A stretch of 33,998 bases of DNA, taken from positions 1 to 33,998 of the forward strand of contig WHSL01000041.1 in NCBI GenBank assembly GCA_009380095.1, given 5' to 3'. Positions 1 through 9,965 of the stretch are shown here, piece by piece. Made by a program: the position numbers and the translations under genes. Origin of the DNA: Streptosporangiales bacterium (GTDB lineage: Bacteria > Actinomycetota > Actinomycetes > Streptosporangiales > Streptosporangiaceae). How positions within the stretch are numbered: position 1 is the first letter of the stretch; each line of letters opens with the position of its first letter. The notes beneath the pieces were generated by a model. That model saw only the letters and a program-made list of their open reading frames with translations, searched no databases and had not been told where the DNA came from.

Positions 1-58
1 CCATCAAGCCGAGCCGCCCACCCGCCGGGAAATCTTTCCCCCAACTTGTTGATCTCTG

Positions 59-688
59 TCAGGCGTCGACGACTACGAGGTCCAGTACGGGGGGAGTTTC
101 GCCGGCGGGGGGTTCCAGGGGGCCGGTGAGCCAGGTGGTGGGCTGGCGGGGATCGAGGCGGGCCACCGCCTCCGGGACCGTACCGACGATCTGCCGGGCG
201 CGGACGACGCACACGTGGTGCCCGGTGAGCAGCAGCGCGCGCCGCCCCTGGGCCGGGCCGCCGTCCAGCACCACGGTCCCGGAGGCCGCGACCGCCACCG
301 CGCAGCCGGTGACCACGCCACCCGCCTCGTCCAGGTCCGCGGGCGGCATCGCGGGCTCGTCCCGTACGACCCGTACGCCGTCCAGATCGGCGAGCCACGA
401 CCACGGCAGCCCCGGCGGCACCACGACCCGGTGCGCGTGCCGCGCCCACAACGCCGCGGCGACCGCCCGCGGCAGGTCCTCCAGCGCGGACACGTGCCGC
501 ACCGCCGCACCCGCCGCCGCGGCCCGCTCGGTGAACAGCGCCACCAGGTCCGTCCCCGCGGGCAGGGCCCGCGCGTACTCCCCCGGATCCGGCTTCGGCG
601 CCTCCACGTCCGCGACGAGCTGAGCCCGCCGTACCCGCGCCAGGATCTCCTCCCGCGCCTCCCAGGTCACCGCCGTCGCCTCCGCCAC
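59..688 (-). CDS. lutC: LutC-like LUD-domain protein, lactate utilisation (divergent C-terminus)
   Basis: Third gene of a minus-strand lutABC operon; its start lies inside the 3' end of lutB (about 20 bp overlap), which suggests translational coupling. LutC belongs to the LUD family and acts with LutA and LutB in oxidising L-lactate to pyruvate. The 209-residue protein shows the usual N-terminal helix (EEILARVRRA), a central GCAVAVAASGTVVL segment matching the LUD glycine-rich strand, and a TTWLTGP segment near the end. LutC proteins normally continue with GPS-x-x-(S/A)DIE and a VHGP block; here that is replaced by a shorter Pro/Gly-rich stretch (LEPPAGETPP) before LDLVVVDA. The family call rests on synteny plus the general pattern. 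Whether it is fully active is uncertain. Confidence 0.8.
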   Translation of the reverse strand: MAEATAVTWEAREEILARVRRAQLVADVEAPKPDPGEYARALPAGTDLVALFTERAAAAGAAVRHVSALEDLPRAVAAALWARHAHRVVVPPGLPWSWLADLDGVRVVRDEPAMPPADLDEAGGVVTGCAVAVAASGTVVLDGGPAQGRRALLLTGHHVCVVRARQIVGTVPEAVARLDPRQPTTWLTGPLEPPAGETPPVLDLVVVDA

Positions 689-1944
689 CAGGCGCGGAAT
701 GTCTCCCGCGGCGGAGCGGGCAGGTCACGGGCGTCGGTCCAGCGGGCGAGCAGGCCCGGCAGGCGGCGGATCCGGCCGGTACGGCCCGCCAGCCGCGCCC
801 ACCGGCTGCCGGCCCGCTGCGCCGTCTCCATCCGCGCGGCGTCGCCGAGCACCCATTCGAGACCCTGCATGGCGAGCAGCTCGGGACCGGGCAGCGGGTT
901 GGCCCGCCGCTCGTCGACGACCCGGCCGCGCAGCCGGAGCAGCAGCTCGGGCACGTCGATGCGGACCGGGCACACGTCCCCGCAGGCCCCGCAGAGCGTC
1001 GACGCGAACGGCAGCGAGGCCGCGGCGGTGCCGCGCGTGCCCTCCAGCAGCGGCGTACGGACCGCGCCCGCGGGACCGGCCCGATGCCCCGGATACCCGG
1101 CCGGGCCGACCCGCTCGTAGACCGGGCAGACGTCCGCGCACGCCGCGCAGCCGATGCACCACAGCGCCGTACGGCCCGCCGGATCGGCCAGCGCGTCGCT
1201 GCGGCCGCCGTCGATCAGCACCAGATGGAAGGAGCGCGGCCCGTCGCCCGGGGCGGTCCCGCACAGGGTCGCCACGGCCGGGCTCATCCGCTCCCCGTCC
1301 GAACGGGCCCGCAGCTGCAGCCAGACCTCGAGGTCCGCCCAGTCCCCCAGCACCTGGTCGATCCCCGCCACCGCCACTACCGTCGCCGCCCGCGCGACAC
1401 GCCGTACGGCGGCGGCGCCCAGCACCACCACCGTCGCCGACTCGGCCACCACCGCGTCCACCCCGAACACCACCATCTCCGCCTCCACCTCACCCGCGCC
1501 GGTGGGCGGAGCCGTGAGGGAGAGCTCAGCGAGGAGGGGACCGGGGAGCCGGACGGCCGAGCCGGCGTCCTTTTCGAGGCGGGTGACGAGGTCCGCGGCC
1601 TCGGCGGGGTCCCGGGCCCAGTGCAGCCGACCGCCAGCCGCACTGACCTCGGCCTCCAGCTGCAGCAGACGGGCCTCCAGGTCGTACAGGACGGCGTCCC
1701 GCCGTCGGGCGCCGGCGTCGCGCAACCCCTCCCAGTCGGAGAGCTCGCCGACCGCGGCGTCGCGACGGGCACGGCGCCGCGCCGACTCCTGGCGCAGCCG
1801 GGACCGGGAACCCGCGTCGGTGAGGGCCTCCCGGGCCGTCTCCGCGAACCGCGGCTCGTCCGGCCCGTCCGGATCCTGGACGATCCAGCCCTCGCGCGGG
1901 GACTGCCCCCGCACCAGCAGGTGGAGCCACGGCGACCGGCTCAC
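667..1944 (-). CDS. lutB: LutB-like iron-sulfur protein, lactate utilisation (shortened LUD region)
   Basis: Encodes 425 residues from a GTG start preceded by a GGGGGGTGG ribosome site. The N-terminus (about 30-125) matches LutB (RFAETAREAL, ELSDWEGLRDAG, LHWARDPAEAADLV). The C-terminal half has two ferredoxin-type clusters: C263, C266, C269 and C273 in CIGCAACADVCPVYE, and C318, C321 and C325 in CGACGDVCPV. These fit a 4Fe-4S electron-transfer subunit of the LutABC lactate oxidation complex. Compared with Bacillus LutB, about 70 residues are missing between the LVTRLEK segment and the VAGIDQVLGDW segment. That is the part of the LUD domain that normally carries the KSMVTEE-like and PPSHI-like motifs. 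Reading frame and composition stay normal, so this looks like a divergent form and not a frameshift. Confidence 0.85.
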   Translation of the reverse strand: MSRSPWLHLLVRGQSPREGWIVQDPDGPDEPRFAETAREALTDAGSRSRLRQESARRRARRDAAVGELSDWEGLRDAGARRRDAVLYDLEARLLQLEAEVSAAGGRLHWARDPAEAADLVTRLEKDAGSAVRLPGPLLAELSLTAPPTGAGEVEAEMVVFGVDAVVAESATVVVLGAAAVRRVARAATVVAVAGIDQVLGDWADLEVWLQLRARSDGERMSPAVATLCGTAPGDGPRSFHLVLIDGGRSDALADPAGRTALWCIGCAACADVCPVYERVGPAGYPGHRAGPAGAVRTPLLEGTRGTAAASLPFASTLCGACGDVCPVRIDVPELLLRLRGRVVDERRANPLPGPELLAMQGLEWVLGDAARMETAQRAGSRWARLAGRTGRIRRLPGLLARWTDARDLPAPPRETFRAWWRRRRR

Positions 1945-2044
1945 GCCACCACCACCCCCCGGCGTAACCCTCGCCGTCCACCGCCCCCGGGCATGCCTCG
2001 GCCGGCGCCTCGGGGCGCCGCCTGAGCCGCGGCCGCGGGGCTGT

Positions 2045-2743
2045 TCACGTCGGTCCCCCGGCGGGGGTGGCGAGGATCTCCGCCAGGTGCATGACGCGCA
2101 GGCCGCTGCGGAGCCGGGACATGGCCCCGCCGATGTGGAGCAGGCAGCCGTCGTCCACCGCGCAGACCACCTCCGCGCCGGACTCGGTGAGATGACCCAC
2201 CTTGTCGGCGACGAGCGCCACCGAGGTGTCGGCGTTCTTCATCGCGAACGGGCCGCCGAAGCCGCAGCACTCCTCCGCGCGGCCGAACGGGACGAGCTCG
2301 AGGCCCCGTACGGCCCGCAGCAGCGTCAGCGGCCTGTCCCCCGCGCGCAACCCCCGCAGCGCGTGGCAGGTGGGGTGGTACGCGACCCGGTGCGGGAACT
2401 CCGCGCCGACGTCGGTGACCCCGAGCACGTCGACGAGGAGCTCGGACAGCTCGTGGACCGCGAGGTCCGGATCGGCACGGCGGACGGTCACGGCGCAGGA
2501 GGCGGAGGGCGTGACGATCGCGTCGGCCCTGGCGGCGGCCGCGGTGAACACGTCCGTGAAGCGGCGGCTCAGCGCGGCCGCCTCCCTGCGGTAGCCGGCC
2601 GCCAGGTGCCACTGGCCACAACAGGTCTGCGCCTCGGGATAGATCACCTCGTGGCCGAGCCGCTCGAGGAGCCGGACCACGGCCTGGGGGGTCGCGGGCA
2701 GGAGGGTGTCGTCGAAACACGGCGCGAACAGCACGATCCGCAC
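2045..2743 (-). CDS. lutA: LutA, cysteine-rich (CCG-domain) lactate utilisation subunit
   Basis: First gene of the lut operon. The GTG start at 2743 has a strong GGAGG six bases upstream. The 232-residue protein has two CCG (cysteine-rich) domains: C41-C42 in TCCGQWH with C83 downstream, and HPTCH (C126), EECCGFGG (C159, C160) and the CAVDDGC pair. Length and motif order match LutA/GlpC-type (Fe-S) oxidoreductase subunits that work with LutB and LutC in L-lactate oxidation in the cytoplasm. Unlike LutB and LutC here, LutA looks fully conserved, including the FAMKNADTS block after the second CCG motif. About 100 bp separate it from lutB. Confidence 0.93.
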   Translation of the reverse strand: MRIVLFAPCFDDTLLPATPQAVVRLLERLGHEVIYPEAQTCCGQWHLAAGYRREAAALSRRFTDVFTAAAARADAIVTPSASCAVTVRRADPDLAVHELSELLVDVLGVTDVGAEFPHRVAYHPTCHALRGLRAGDRPLTLLRAVRGLELVPFGRAEECCGFGGPFAMKNADTSVALVADKVGHLTESGAEVVCAVDDGCLLHIGGAMSRLRSGLRVMHLAEILATPAGGPT

Positions 2744-3192
2744 GACTCACCTCCCCCTTTCGCGTGCGACTCCCCCGCGATGAGCCCATCGTAGAGCCGC
2801 CTCGAGCCAGGGGTTCGGCGACCTTGACGGCGTTTCACCTCGATGATCCCGATTCCGCCGCGTGTCGCACTTGAGAATCCGGGGGCAACGATGGGCAGAG
2901 TGGACGCAGAATGGTGACCAGGACCGGCTCGAAAGGGGGGAAGGGCACGTGGGTGCATCCACCTGCACAACCATCCCAATGGGCTATGTCGGTCCTGACG
3001 ACCGGCCAGCAGACTGGACCCGTCGATGTGACCGAGGCCACGTGCGCCATCGTCCAGGTGCCGCACGGCCATTCGGCCCGACGGGGGCCCTCACCGTGCA
3101 GCGGAGCGCCGTGCCACCGCGCGGCCGAAGCACGACAGGGGCACCCGCTCCACCACCAACAGGAAACGGAAGAAGGAACCGGAGGCACGACC
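2744..3192. other. Gene-free interval upstream of lutA and the DUF5999 gene
   Basis: About 450 bp without a convincing gene. It holds the divergent control regions of lutA (minus) and the DUF5999 gene (plus). Open frames here have no coding character and no family match. A TACGAT hexamer on the minus strand near 2790 could be a lutA -10 box, but I see no good -35 partner. The interval is somewhat less GC-rich than the flanking genes. Confidence 0.5.
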
Positions 3193-3387
3193 ATGTGCCC
3201 GCACCAGCCACCATGTCCCCCACCGGACTCGCCTGACCACGACCGGGCGCGCAGCGTCGCCTACCACCCGGAACAGGGGTGGAGCCTGCTGTGCAACGGA
3301 GTGGTCGTCTTCGACGACACCGGCGAGTTGCTCCCCGACGGCGCCGTGGTCAAGCCGCACCGACCCACCTCATCCACGGCCGCCTGA
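3193..3387 (+). CDS. DUF5999 family small protein
   Basis: A 64-residue protein. The ATG at 3193 has a perfect GGAGG seven bases upstream, which decides this start over longer upstream in-frame starts. The sequence follows the actinobacterial DUF5999 pattern: MCPHQPPCP at the N-terminus, then RSVAYHPEQGWSLLCNGVV, then FDDTGELLPDG and a short PHRP tail. Two N-terminal cysteines with an intervening histidine (C2, H4, C8) plus the later C in SLLCNG could bind a metal; that is inference. Its function is unknown. It stands alone on the plus strand between minus-strand genes. Confidence 0.85.
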   Translation: MCPHQPPCPPPDSPDHDRARSVAYHPEQGWSLLCNGVVVFDDTGELLPDGAVVKPHRPTSSTAA

Positions 3388-3456
3388 GGGGATCGGTTCG
3401 ACTCCCCCGCGCCGAACCATGCCGTACCGCACGCGACCCAGTGATCCGCTGGAGGA

Positions 3457-4080
3457 CTAGCCCGTTCGGGTGATCTTGAGGAGTCCTCCCAGCCAGTCCC
3501 CCACGACCGACGCGACCGCCCCCGGGTTCTTGCTCAGGGCATGGCCCTCCCCGGGAAGCACCACGAGGCGCGTCGCGTCAGCCGCGTCCGGCACCCCGAA
3601 GGGATCCCGGTCGCCGTTGACCACCAGCGTGTCCACTCCGCTGGCCCGCAGCTCTTCCGCCCGGCTGCGTTCGGGCCTGCCCGGCGGATGCAGCGGGAAC
3701 GCCAGCGCCACCACGGCGCGCACCCCCAGCTCCCCCGCCGTACGGCAGGCCACCCGCGCCCCGTTGCTGCGACCCCCCGTGACCAGCGGCACGTCCGCGC
3801 CGTACCGCTCCGTGAGCCCGCGGACCGCCGCCACGAACGCCGCGTCCTGCGTCCCGGTGTTCGCCCCCGGCATCTTCCGGCCGGCGACCCGGTACGGCTG
3901 CAGCAGCCGCGCGACCGTGCCGCCCAGCGCCACCGCCTCGTCCCGTACGGCGAGCAGGTCCGCGGAGTCCACGCCGCCGCCCGCGCCGTGCGTCAGCACC
4001 AGTAGGAAGCGCGGCGCGGTCACGGCGTCCACGTCCGCGGCGGCGGGACCGTGCGGGGTCTCCAGGTCCACTCGGGTCAC
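3457..4080 (-). CDS. Alpha/beta-hydrolase of the KANL3/Tex30 type
   Basis: A 207-residue single-domain hydrolase, close to the usual length of small dienelactone-hydrolase-like or Tex30-like proteins. Visible elements are the oxyanion loop THGAGGG (about 30-36), the nucleophile elbow GGRSNGA with Ser105, the acid at D157 or D159 in NGDRDPFG, and His180 in GEGHAL. The substrate cannot be deduced. The GTG start at 4080 overlaps the TGA of the upstream PPOX gene in a GTGA arrangement (4077-4080), so the two are translationally coupled. The protein is probably cytoplasmic, with no signal peptide or membrane segment. Confidence 0.85.
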   Translation of the reverse strand: MTRVDLETPHGPAAADVDAVTAPRFLLVLTHGAGGGVDSADLLAVRDEAVALGGTVARLLQPYRVAGRKMPGANTGTQDAAFVAAVRGLTERYGADVPLVTGGRSNGARVACRTAGELGVRAVVALAFPLHPPGRPERSRAEELRASGVDTLVVNGDRDPFGVPDAADATRLVVLPGEGHALSKNPGAVASVVGDWLGGLLKITRTG

Positions 4081-4511
4081 CAGTCCGCCAGGTCCGCCTG
4101 CGCGACGACCTTCTTGATCGCCACGCGCACCACGTACTCCCCGGGCACGCCGTTACGGGCGCCGAACTCCTCGGCCCGGCCCGCGCCCATGTAGCGCCCG
4201 CCCACGATGGTGGCGATGCGGCGCGACTCCGCCGGGTCGTCGACGAGGGTGGCCTCCCCCTCGATGGACACGAACGAGAACGGCGGGTCGTCGTCCTCCA
4301 CGCAGATCGCGATGTGCGGGTTTTCGCGGAGCGCGCGGGCCTTCACGCCCTTGTGATACGTGGTGAACGCGAGGTCGTCGCCGTCGAGGGTGATCCACAC
4401 GGGGGTGACGTGTGGGCGGCCGTCGGGGCGCACCACCGCGACCTTGCCGGTCCGCGTCCCCTCCAAGACGAAGGCGCGCCACTCCTCCTCGGTCATGTTC
4501 CTCATGCGCAC
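4077..4511 (-). CDS. PPOX-class (F420/FMN-dependent) reductase, pyridoxamine-oxidase fold
   Basis: A 144-residue split-barrel protein of the pyridoxamine 5'-phosphate oxidase superfamily. The pattern TGKVAVVRPDGRPHVTPVW, then GDDLAFTTYHKGVKARALRENP, then FVSIEGEATLVDDP is typical of actinobacterial PPOX-class F420-dependent oxidoreductases. The basic GVKARALRENP segment is where the phosphate of F420 or FMN is usually bound. GTG 4511 is chosen because GGGGG lies six bases upstream; ATG codons at 4505 and 4496 are alternatives. It is the first gene of a two-gene unit with the alpha/beta-hydrolase, overlapping by GTGA. Cofactor choice (F420 or FMN) cannot be decided by eye. Confidence 0.85.
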   Translation of the reverse strand: MRMRNMTEEEWRAFVLEGTRTGKVAVVRPDGRPHVTPVWITLDGDDLAFTTYHKGVKARALRENPHIAICVEDDDPPFSFVSIEGEATLVDDPAESRRIATIVGGRYMGAGRAEEFGARNGVPGEYVVRVAIKKVVAQADLADW

Positions 4512-4613
4512 GATCTTCCCCCACGAGCCCCGCTTACCCCGCCTCGGGGCGGTTCCGCGCGACGGCGTACGACCGGCCCGGCCGAGCGACGGGGCGCCCG
4601 TGGCCGGCGGGCG

Positions 4614-4925
4614 TTAGGAGGCGGCGCGGCGGTCGGTGGGGGTGGTCTCGGCGGGGAGGAGGTCGCGGGCCAGGGTGGCGAGATCGAGTTTCAGCACCTC
4701 GGCCAGGGCGGCCACGGTGAAGAACGCCGGGCTGGAGATGGCCCCGCGCTCGATCTTGCGCAGCGTGTCGATGGACAGCCCCGCCTCGGCGGCGACCTCG
4801 GCGGCGCTGCGCGGCCCGCGCGCCGCCCGCAGCACCTGCCCCAGGGCGCGCCCGCGGTCACGCTGCTCGCCGACGGCTGGTCGATCGCCACCGCCGACGG
4901 CAGCCGCGCCGCCCACGCCGAACAC
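4614..4925 (-). CDS. Small XRE-type HTH regulator with a replaced N-terminus
   Basis: The core, from roughly residue 23 onward (below position 4860), reads as a compact XRE DNA-binding domain: RALGQVLRAARG, then a turn AAEAGLSIDTLRKIERG, then TVAALAEVLKLDLATLARDL. The first 22 or so residues (Gly/Ala-rich) come from DNA that on the other strand encodes a methionine aminopeptidase C-terminus. The only in-frame starts upstream of the domain (GTG 4925 and GTG 4916) lie in that foreign stretch. The native start therefore seems lost, or this is a chimeric gene. A truncated or non-functional regulator is possible. Target genes are unknown. Confidence 0.6.
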   Translation of the reverse strand: MFGVGGAAAVGGGDRPAVGEQRDRGRALGQVLRAARGPRSAAEVAAEAGLSIDTLRKIERGAISSPAFFTVAALAEVLKLDLATLARDLLPAETTPTDRRAAS

Positions 4926-4975
4926 ACACCATCGCCATCACCGCGGACGGCCCCCAGCTCCTCACCGCCCCCTAA
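4850..4975 (+). pseudogene. map: 3' relic of type I methionine aminopeptidase (map), frameshifted
   Basis: On the plus strand the frame from 4851 reads VTLLADGWSIATADGSRAAH followed by AEHT. This is the C-terminal signature of actinobacterial type I MetAP, including the conserved AEHT region. After CAC at about 4923 the frame breaks in an ACACAC run. Dropping two bases restores the rest of the pattern (EHT-IAITADGPQLLT) and leads to TAA at 4973-4975. Upstream of 4850 there is no MetAP sequence, only the antisense of the HTH gene. So about 40 C-terminal codons remain, with one slippage-type frameshift. The relic cannot encode an active enzyme. Confidence 0.75.
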
Positions 4976-4988
4976 CACCCACCCCTGG

Positions 4989-5018
4989 GCTCCGCCCGCC
5001 GTCCGTGGACGGCGGAGC
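4989..5018. terminator. Strong hairpin downstream of the map relic and the TPR gene
   Basis: CCGCCGTCC (4996-5004) and GGACGGCGG (5007-5015) are perfect complements around a two-base centre. An outer GCTCCG/CGGAGC pair extends the stem. There is no T-run on either side. It lies between the 3' end of the former map gene (plus) and the 3' end of the TPR gene and its repeats (minus), so a bidirectional terminator is the simplest reading. Confidence 0.4.
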
Positions 5019-5099
5019 GGGCCAGCCGGACAGCAAGACGAGCCGCTCCCCGCAAGGCCCTGCCCCTCGGGCCGGCGGGGCGGGCGGCCCCTGCCCACG

Positions 5100-5255
5100 G
5101 GCCCTGCTCGCCGGGTCAGCGAGGGCGGAGTGGTGGCCGCCAGTGGAGCGCGATGCGGCCCTGCCCGTCGGGTCAGCAGGTGGTGGTGCGCGGCCGGTCG
5201 AGGGCGACCCGGCCCGGCCTGTCGGGTCAGCGGGTGGTGGTGTGGGGCCAGTCGG
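5100..5255. repeat. 54-57 bp tandem copies of the 3' end of the TPR gene, each with an in-frame stop
   Basis: Reading the minus strand, the last codons of the TPR gene (encoding PHTTTR), its TGA and the following CCCG are repeated downstream. TGA stops occur at 5227-5229, 5173-5175 and 5116-5118, spaced 54 and 57 bp, both multiples of three. Each stop is followed by CCCG and preceded by a CACCAC-type run, though the third copy is more diverged. Copies two and three would only be translated by readthrough. Confidence 0.7.
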
Positions 5256-6816
5256 GTGGGAGGACGTCGGTGTCGGAGGCGAGGGCGCGGCGGAGGCGTT
5301 CGCGGAAGCTGGCGTGGAGGTCGTCGCCCCAGACGTACTCGCTCGGCAGTCGGAGAGCCTCGCCCGTGGCGCCGCGCAGGGCCGGGTCGTCGGCCCGGCC
5401 GCGGCGGGACCCGGTGGCGGGTGCTTGTGCGTACGGCACGGCGAGCAGGGCGTACATCCGGTCGAGGGCGCCGAACGCCTCGCCTGCCAGCATCGGCAGG
5501 CTCCCCCCGCGCACGGCCGACTCCAGGTACGGCTCCCACCACCGCTCCACCTCCGGCGCCGCGGGCTCCCCAACGGCGTCGTCGGGCCGGTCCCCGCTCC
5601 CGTCCCGCGGCCACTGGCCCTGCTGGGCATCCGCCCACTCCGCATCCCGAGGCTCCGGGGCATGGTGGCCCTCGGCGCCCAGCCCCCCGGCGCCGCGCCC
5701 CCCGGCGTCCCGCCGCTCCAGGAACCCTCCGTCCTCCGTGGCCTCATCGGCGGCGGGGTCCGCCGCGGGGAAGCCGCGGCGGAGGCGGGCTCGGATGTCG
5801 GCGGCGATCACCGGGTCGGGATGGGTGAGTCCTATCCCCCACGTCTCGGCCGCCGCCTCGTCGTCGCCGCGCAGCGGCAGGCCCCGCGCCAGAAGCTCCA
5901 CCGCGAGCGGCGTCACCTCCGGGTCGCCCGACTCCGCCGCCTGCGTGAACGCCCGCAGCGCCTGCTCCAGCCGGAGGATCCCGAGCAGCAGCCGCAACGG
6001 CGGGAACTCCACCGCGGCGAGCCCGGCCTCGGCGACCGCCAGCGCGTCGTCGGCCTCGCCCGCGTCGAGCAGCCGCCCGGCGAGGTCGTGTGCGGCGGCA
6101 CCCGCGAACAGCGGATCGCCGCTATCCAGCGCCGCCCGCCAGTGCTCGGACGCCTCCTCGGAACGGCCATCCGCGTCGGCGAGCCGCCCCAGCCCGTAGT
6201 GCGCGGCGGGCGCATACCCAGAGTGCTCGGCGTCCAGCACAGCGGCCCACGCCGCCTGCTCGCCCGCATCGTCGCCCTCCCACCGGCAGAGCAGCGCCAG
6301 ATGGTACGCGGCGCGCGGCCCGTACTCCGGGTGCCCGGTGGCCATCGCGGCCCGGTCCGCCTCCCGGGCCCCTTCGTGGTCCCCCAGGTCCTGCAGCGCC
6401 ACGGCCAGGCCGAGCGCCGCCTCCGCCCGGAACGCCTCGGCCCCGCCTCGCACGACCTCCTCGAAGATGGCGGCGGCGGCCTCCAGATCCCCCTCCTGGG
6501 CGAGCCGCCGCGCCCGCGAACACCGCTCGGCGGCCCCGTCACCGTGGTCGCCAGCCCCGTCACCGTCGGCCGGCTCGGCACCGTGCGCGCCGTCCCCGTC
6601 ACCCACGACCGGCTCGGCGCCACCCTCGGCCGGCTCGGGGCCGTGCTGGCCGTCCCCGTCACCCTCGGCCGACTCAGCCCCACCCTCGGCCGACTCAGCC
6701 CCACCCTCGGCCGACTCAGCCCCACCCTCGGCCGACTCGGCCCCACCCTCGGGCGGCGCGCCGTCACCGCCCGTCGCGGTGCCGGAGGGAGCCTCGCCGG
6801 GAGAGGTCGCAGCCAT
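5227..6816 (-). CDS. Tetratricopeptide-repeat protein with acidic low-complexity N-terminus
   Basis: The start is ATG 6816, preceded by GGAAGG about eight bases upstream, giving 529 residues. An in-frame start further upstream has no ribosome site. The N-terminal 90 or so residues are Gly/Glu/Ala/Asp-rich with four near-identical EGGAESA units. From about residue 95 to 360 helical TPR-like repeats follow (ARRLAQEGDLEAAAAIFEEV, ALGLAVALQDLGDHEGAREA, YGLGRLADADGRSEEASEHW, ARLRRGFPA). The C-terminal region has a second Gly-rich linker, then a conserved-looking WWEPYLESAVRGGSLPML domain ending in LPPDWPHTTTR. No signal peptide or membrane segment is seen. The likely role is protein-protein scaffolding. 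Partner unknown. Confidence 0.75.
   Translation of the reverse strand: MAATSPGEAPSGTATGGDGAPPEGGAESAEGGAESAEGGAESAEGGAESAEGDGDGQHGPEPAEGGAEPVVGDGDGAHGAEPADGDGAGDHGDGAAERCSRARRLAQEGDLEAAAAIFEEVVRGGAEAFRAEAALGLAVALQDLGDHEGAREADRAAMATGHPEYGPRAAYHLALLCRWEGDDAGEQAAWAAVLDAEHSGYAPAAHYGLGRLADADGRSEEASEHWRAALDSGDPLFAGAAAHDLAGRLLDAGEADDALAVAEAGLAAVEFPPLRLLLGILRLEQALRAFTQAAESGDPEVTPLAVELLARGLPLRGDDEAAAETWGIGLTHPDPVIAADIRARLRRGFPAADPAADEATEDGGFLERRDAGGRGAGGLGAEGHHAPEPRDAEWADAQQGQWPRDGSGDRPDDAVGEPAAPEVERWWEPYLESAVRGGSLPMLAGEAFGALDRMYALLAVPYAQAPATGSRRGRADDPALRGATGEALRLPSEYVWGDDLHASFRERLRRALASDTDVLPPDWPHTTTR
6660..6743. repeat. Four-copy 21-bp tandem repeat inside the TPR gene
   Basis: Four head-to-tail 21-bp units begin at 6660, 6681, 6702 and 6723. 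The first three are identical and the fourth differs by one base; a decayed fifth unit follows. On the minus strand each unit encodes EGGAESA. Because the unit is a multiple of three, copy-number change would keep the frame and only lengthen or shorten the acidic linker. Confidence 0.9.
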
Positions 6817-6918
6817 CGGTGTCACCTTCCCGCGATCGACGCCATCGCTTGCCGAGCGTAGCGACAGGGACCGACAGCGTCCCGGCACATGGCCGAATGT
6901 CGCCGCCTTTCACGGCGT

Positions 6919-6948
6919 CACGCCCGGGAACGTACGCCCCCGGGCGTG
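6919..6948 (-). terminator. Probable gcvP terminator hairpin
   Basis: A perfect 10-bp stem, CACGCCCGGG (6919-6928) with CCCGGGCGTG (6939-6948), and a 10-base loop. It lies 45-75 bp past the gcvP stop and before the TPR gene start. No U-run follows, which is common in high-GC actinobacteria. Confidence 0.55.
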
Positions 6949-6992
6949 TCGCGCTCCGGACCGCACCACGGCCCACGAGCAACGCCGGCCGC

Positions 6993-9905
<2,913 letters not shown>

Positions 9906-9932
9906 GGAGGACCCTCCTGGTCAGCGACGACC

Positions 9933-9953
9933 GGGGCGCGTCGCCCGCGCCCC
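9933..9953 (-). promoter_or_regulatory. Hairpin between the glycine riboswitch and the gcvP ribosome site
   Basis: A perfect 8-bp stem, GGGGCGCG (9933-9940) with CGCGCCCC (9946-9953), around a five-base loop. It sits downstream of the second aptamer and about 15 bp before the AGGAGG of gcvP. It has no U-run, so it could be part of a translational or Rho-linked expression platform. The gcvP Shine-Dalgarno itself lies in a GGAGG/CCTCC inverted repeat (9906-9917). Confidence 0.45.
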
Positions 9954-9965
9954 TGCTGGCCTCCC

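Noticed and set aside
27-40. GGGAAATCTTTCCC palindrome downstream of lutC as a terminator
   Set aside because: The two-base centre leaves a short stem of about five pairs and no U-run; too weak to call, and the left side is cut by the window.
2911-3192. Upstream extension of the DUF5999 gene to a start at 2911
   Set aside because: The extension has low-complexity composition and no homology, while the ATG at 3193 has a perfect GGAGG seven bases upstream.
5100-5255. Tandem repeats considered as a CRISPR array
   Set aside because: Only three imperfect units, no constant repeat with unique spacers, and the units are copies of the adjacent gene end.
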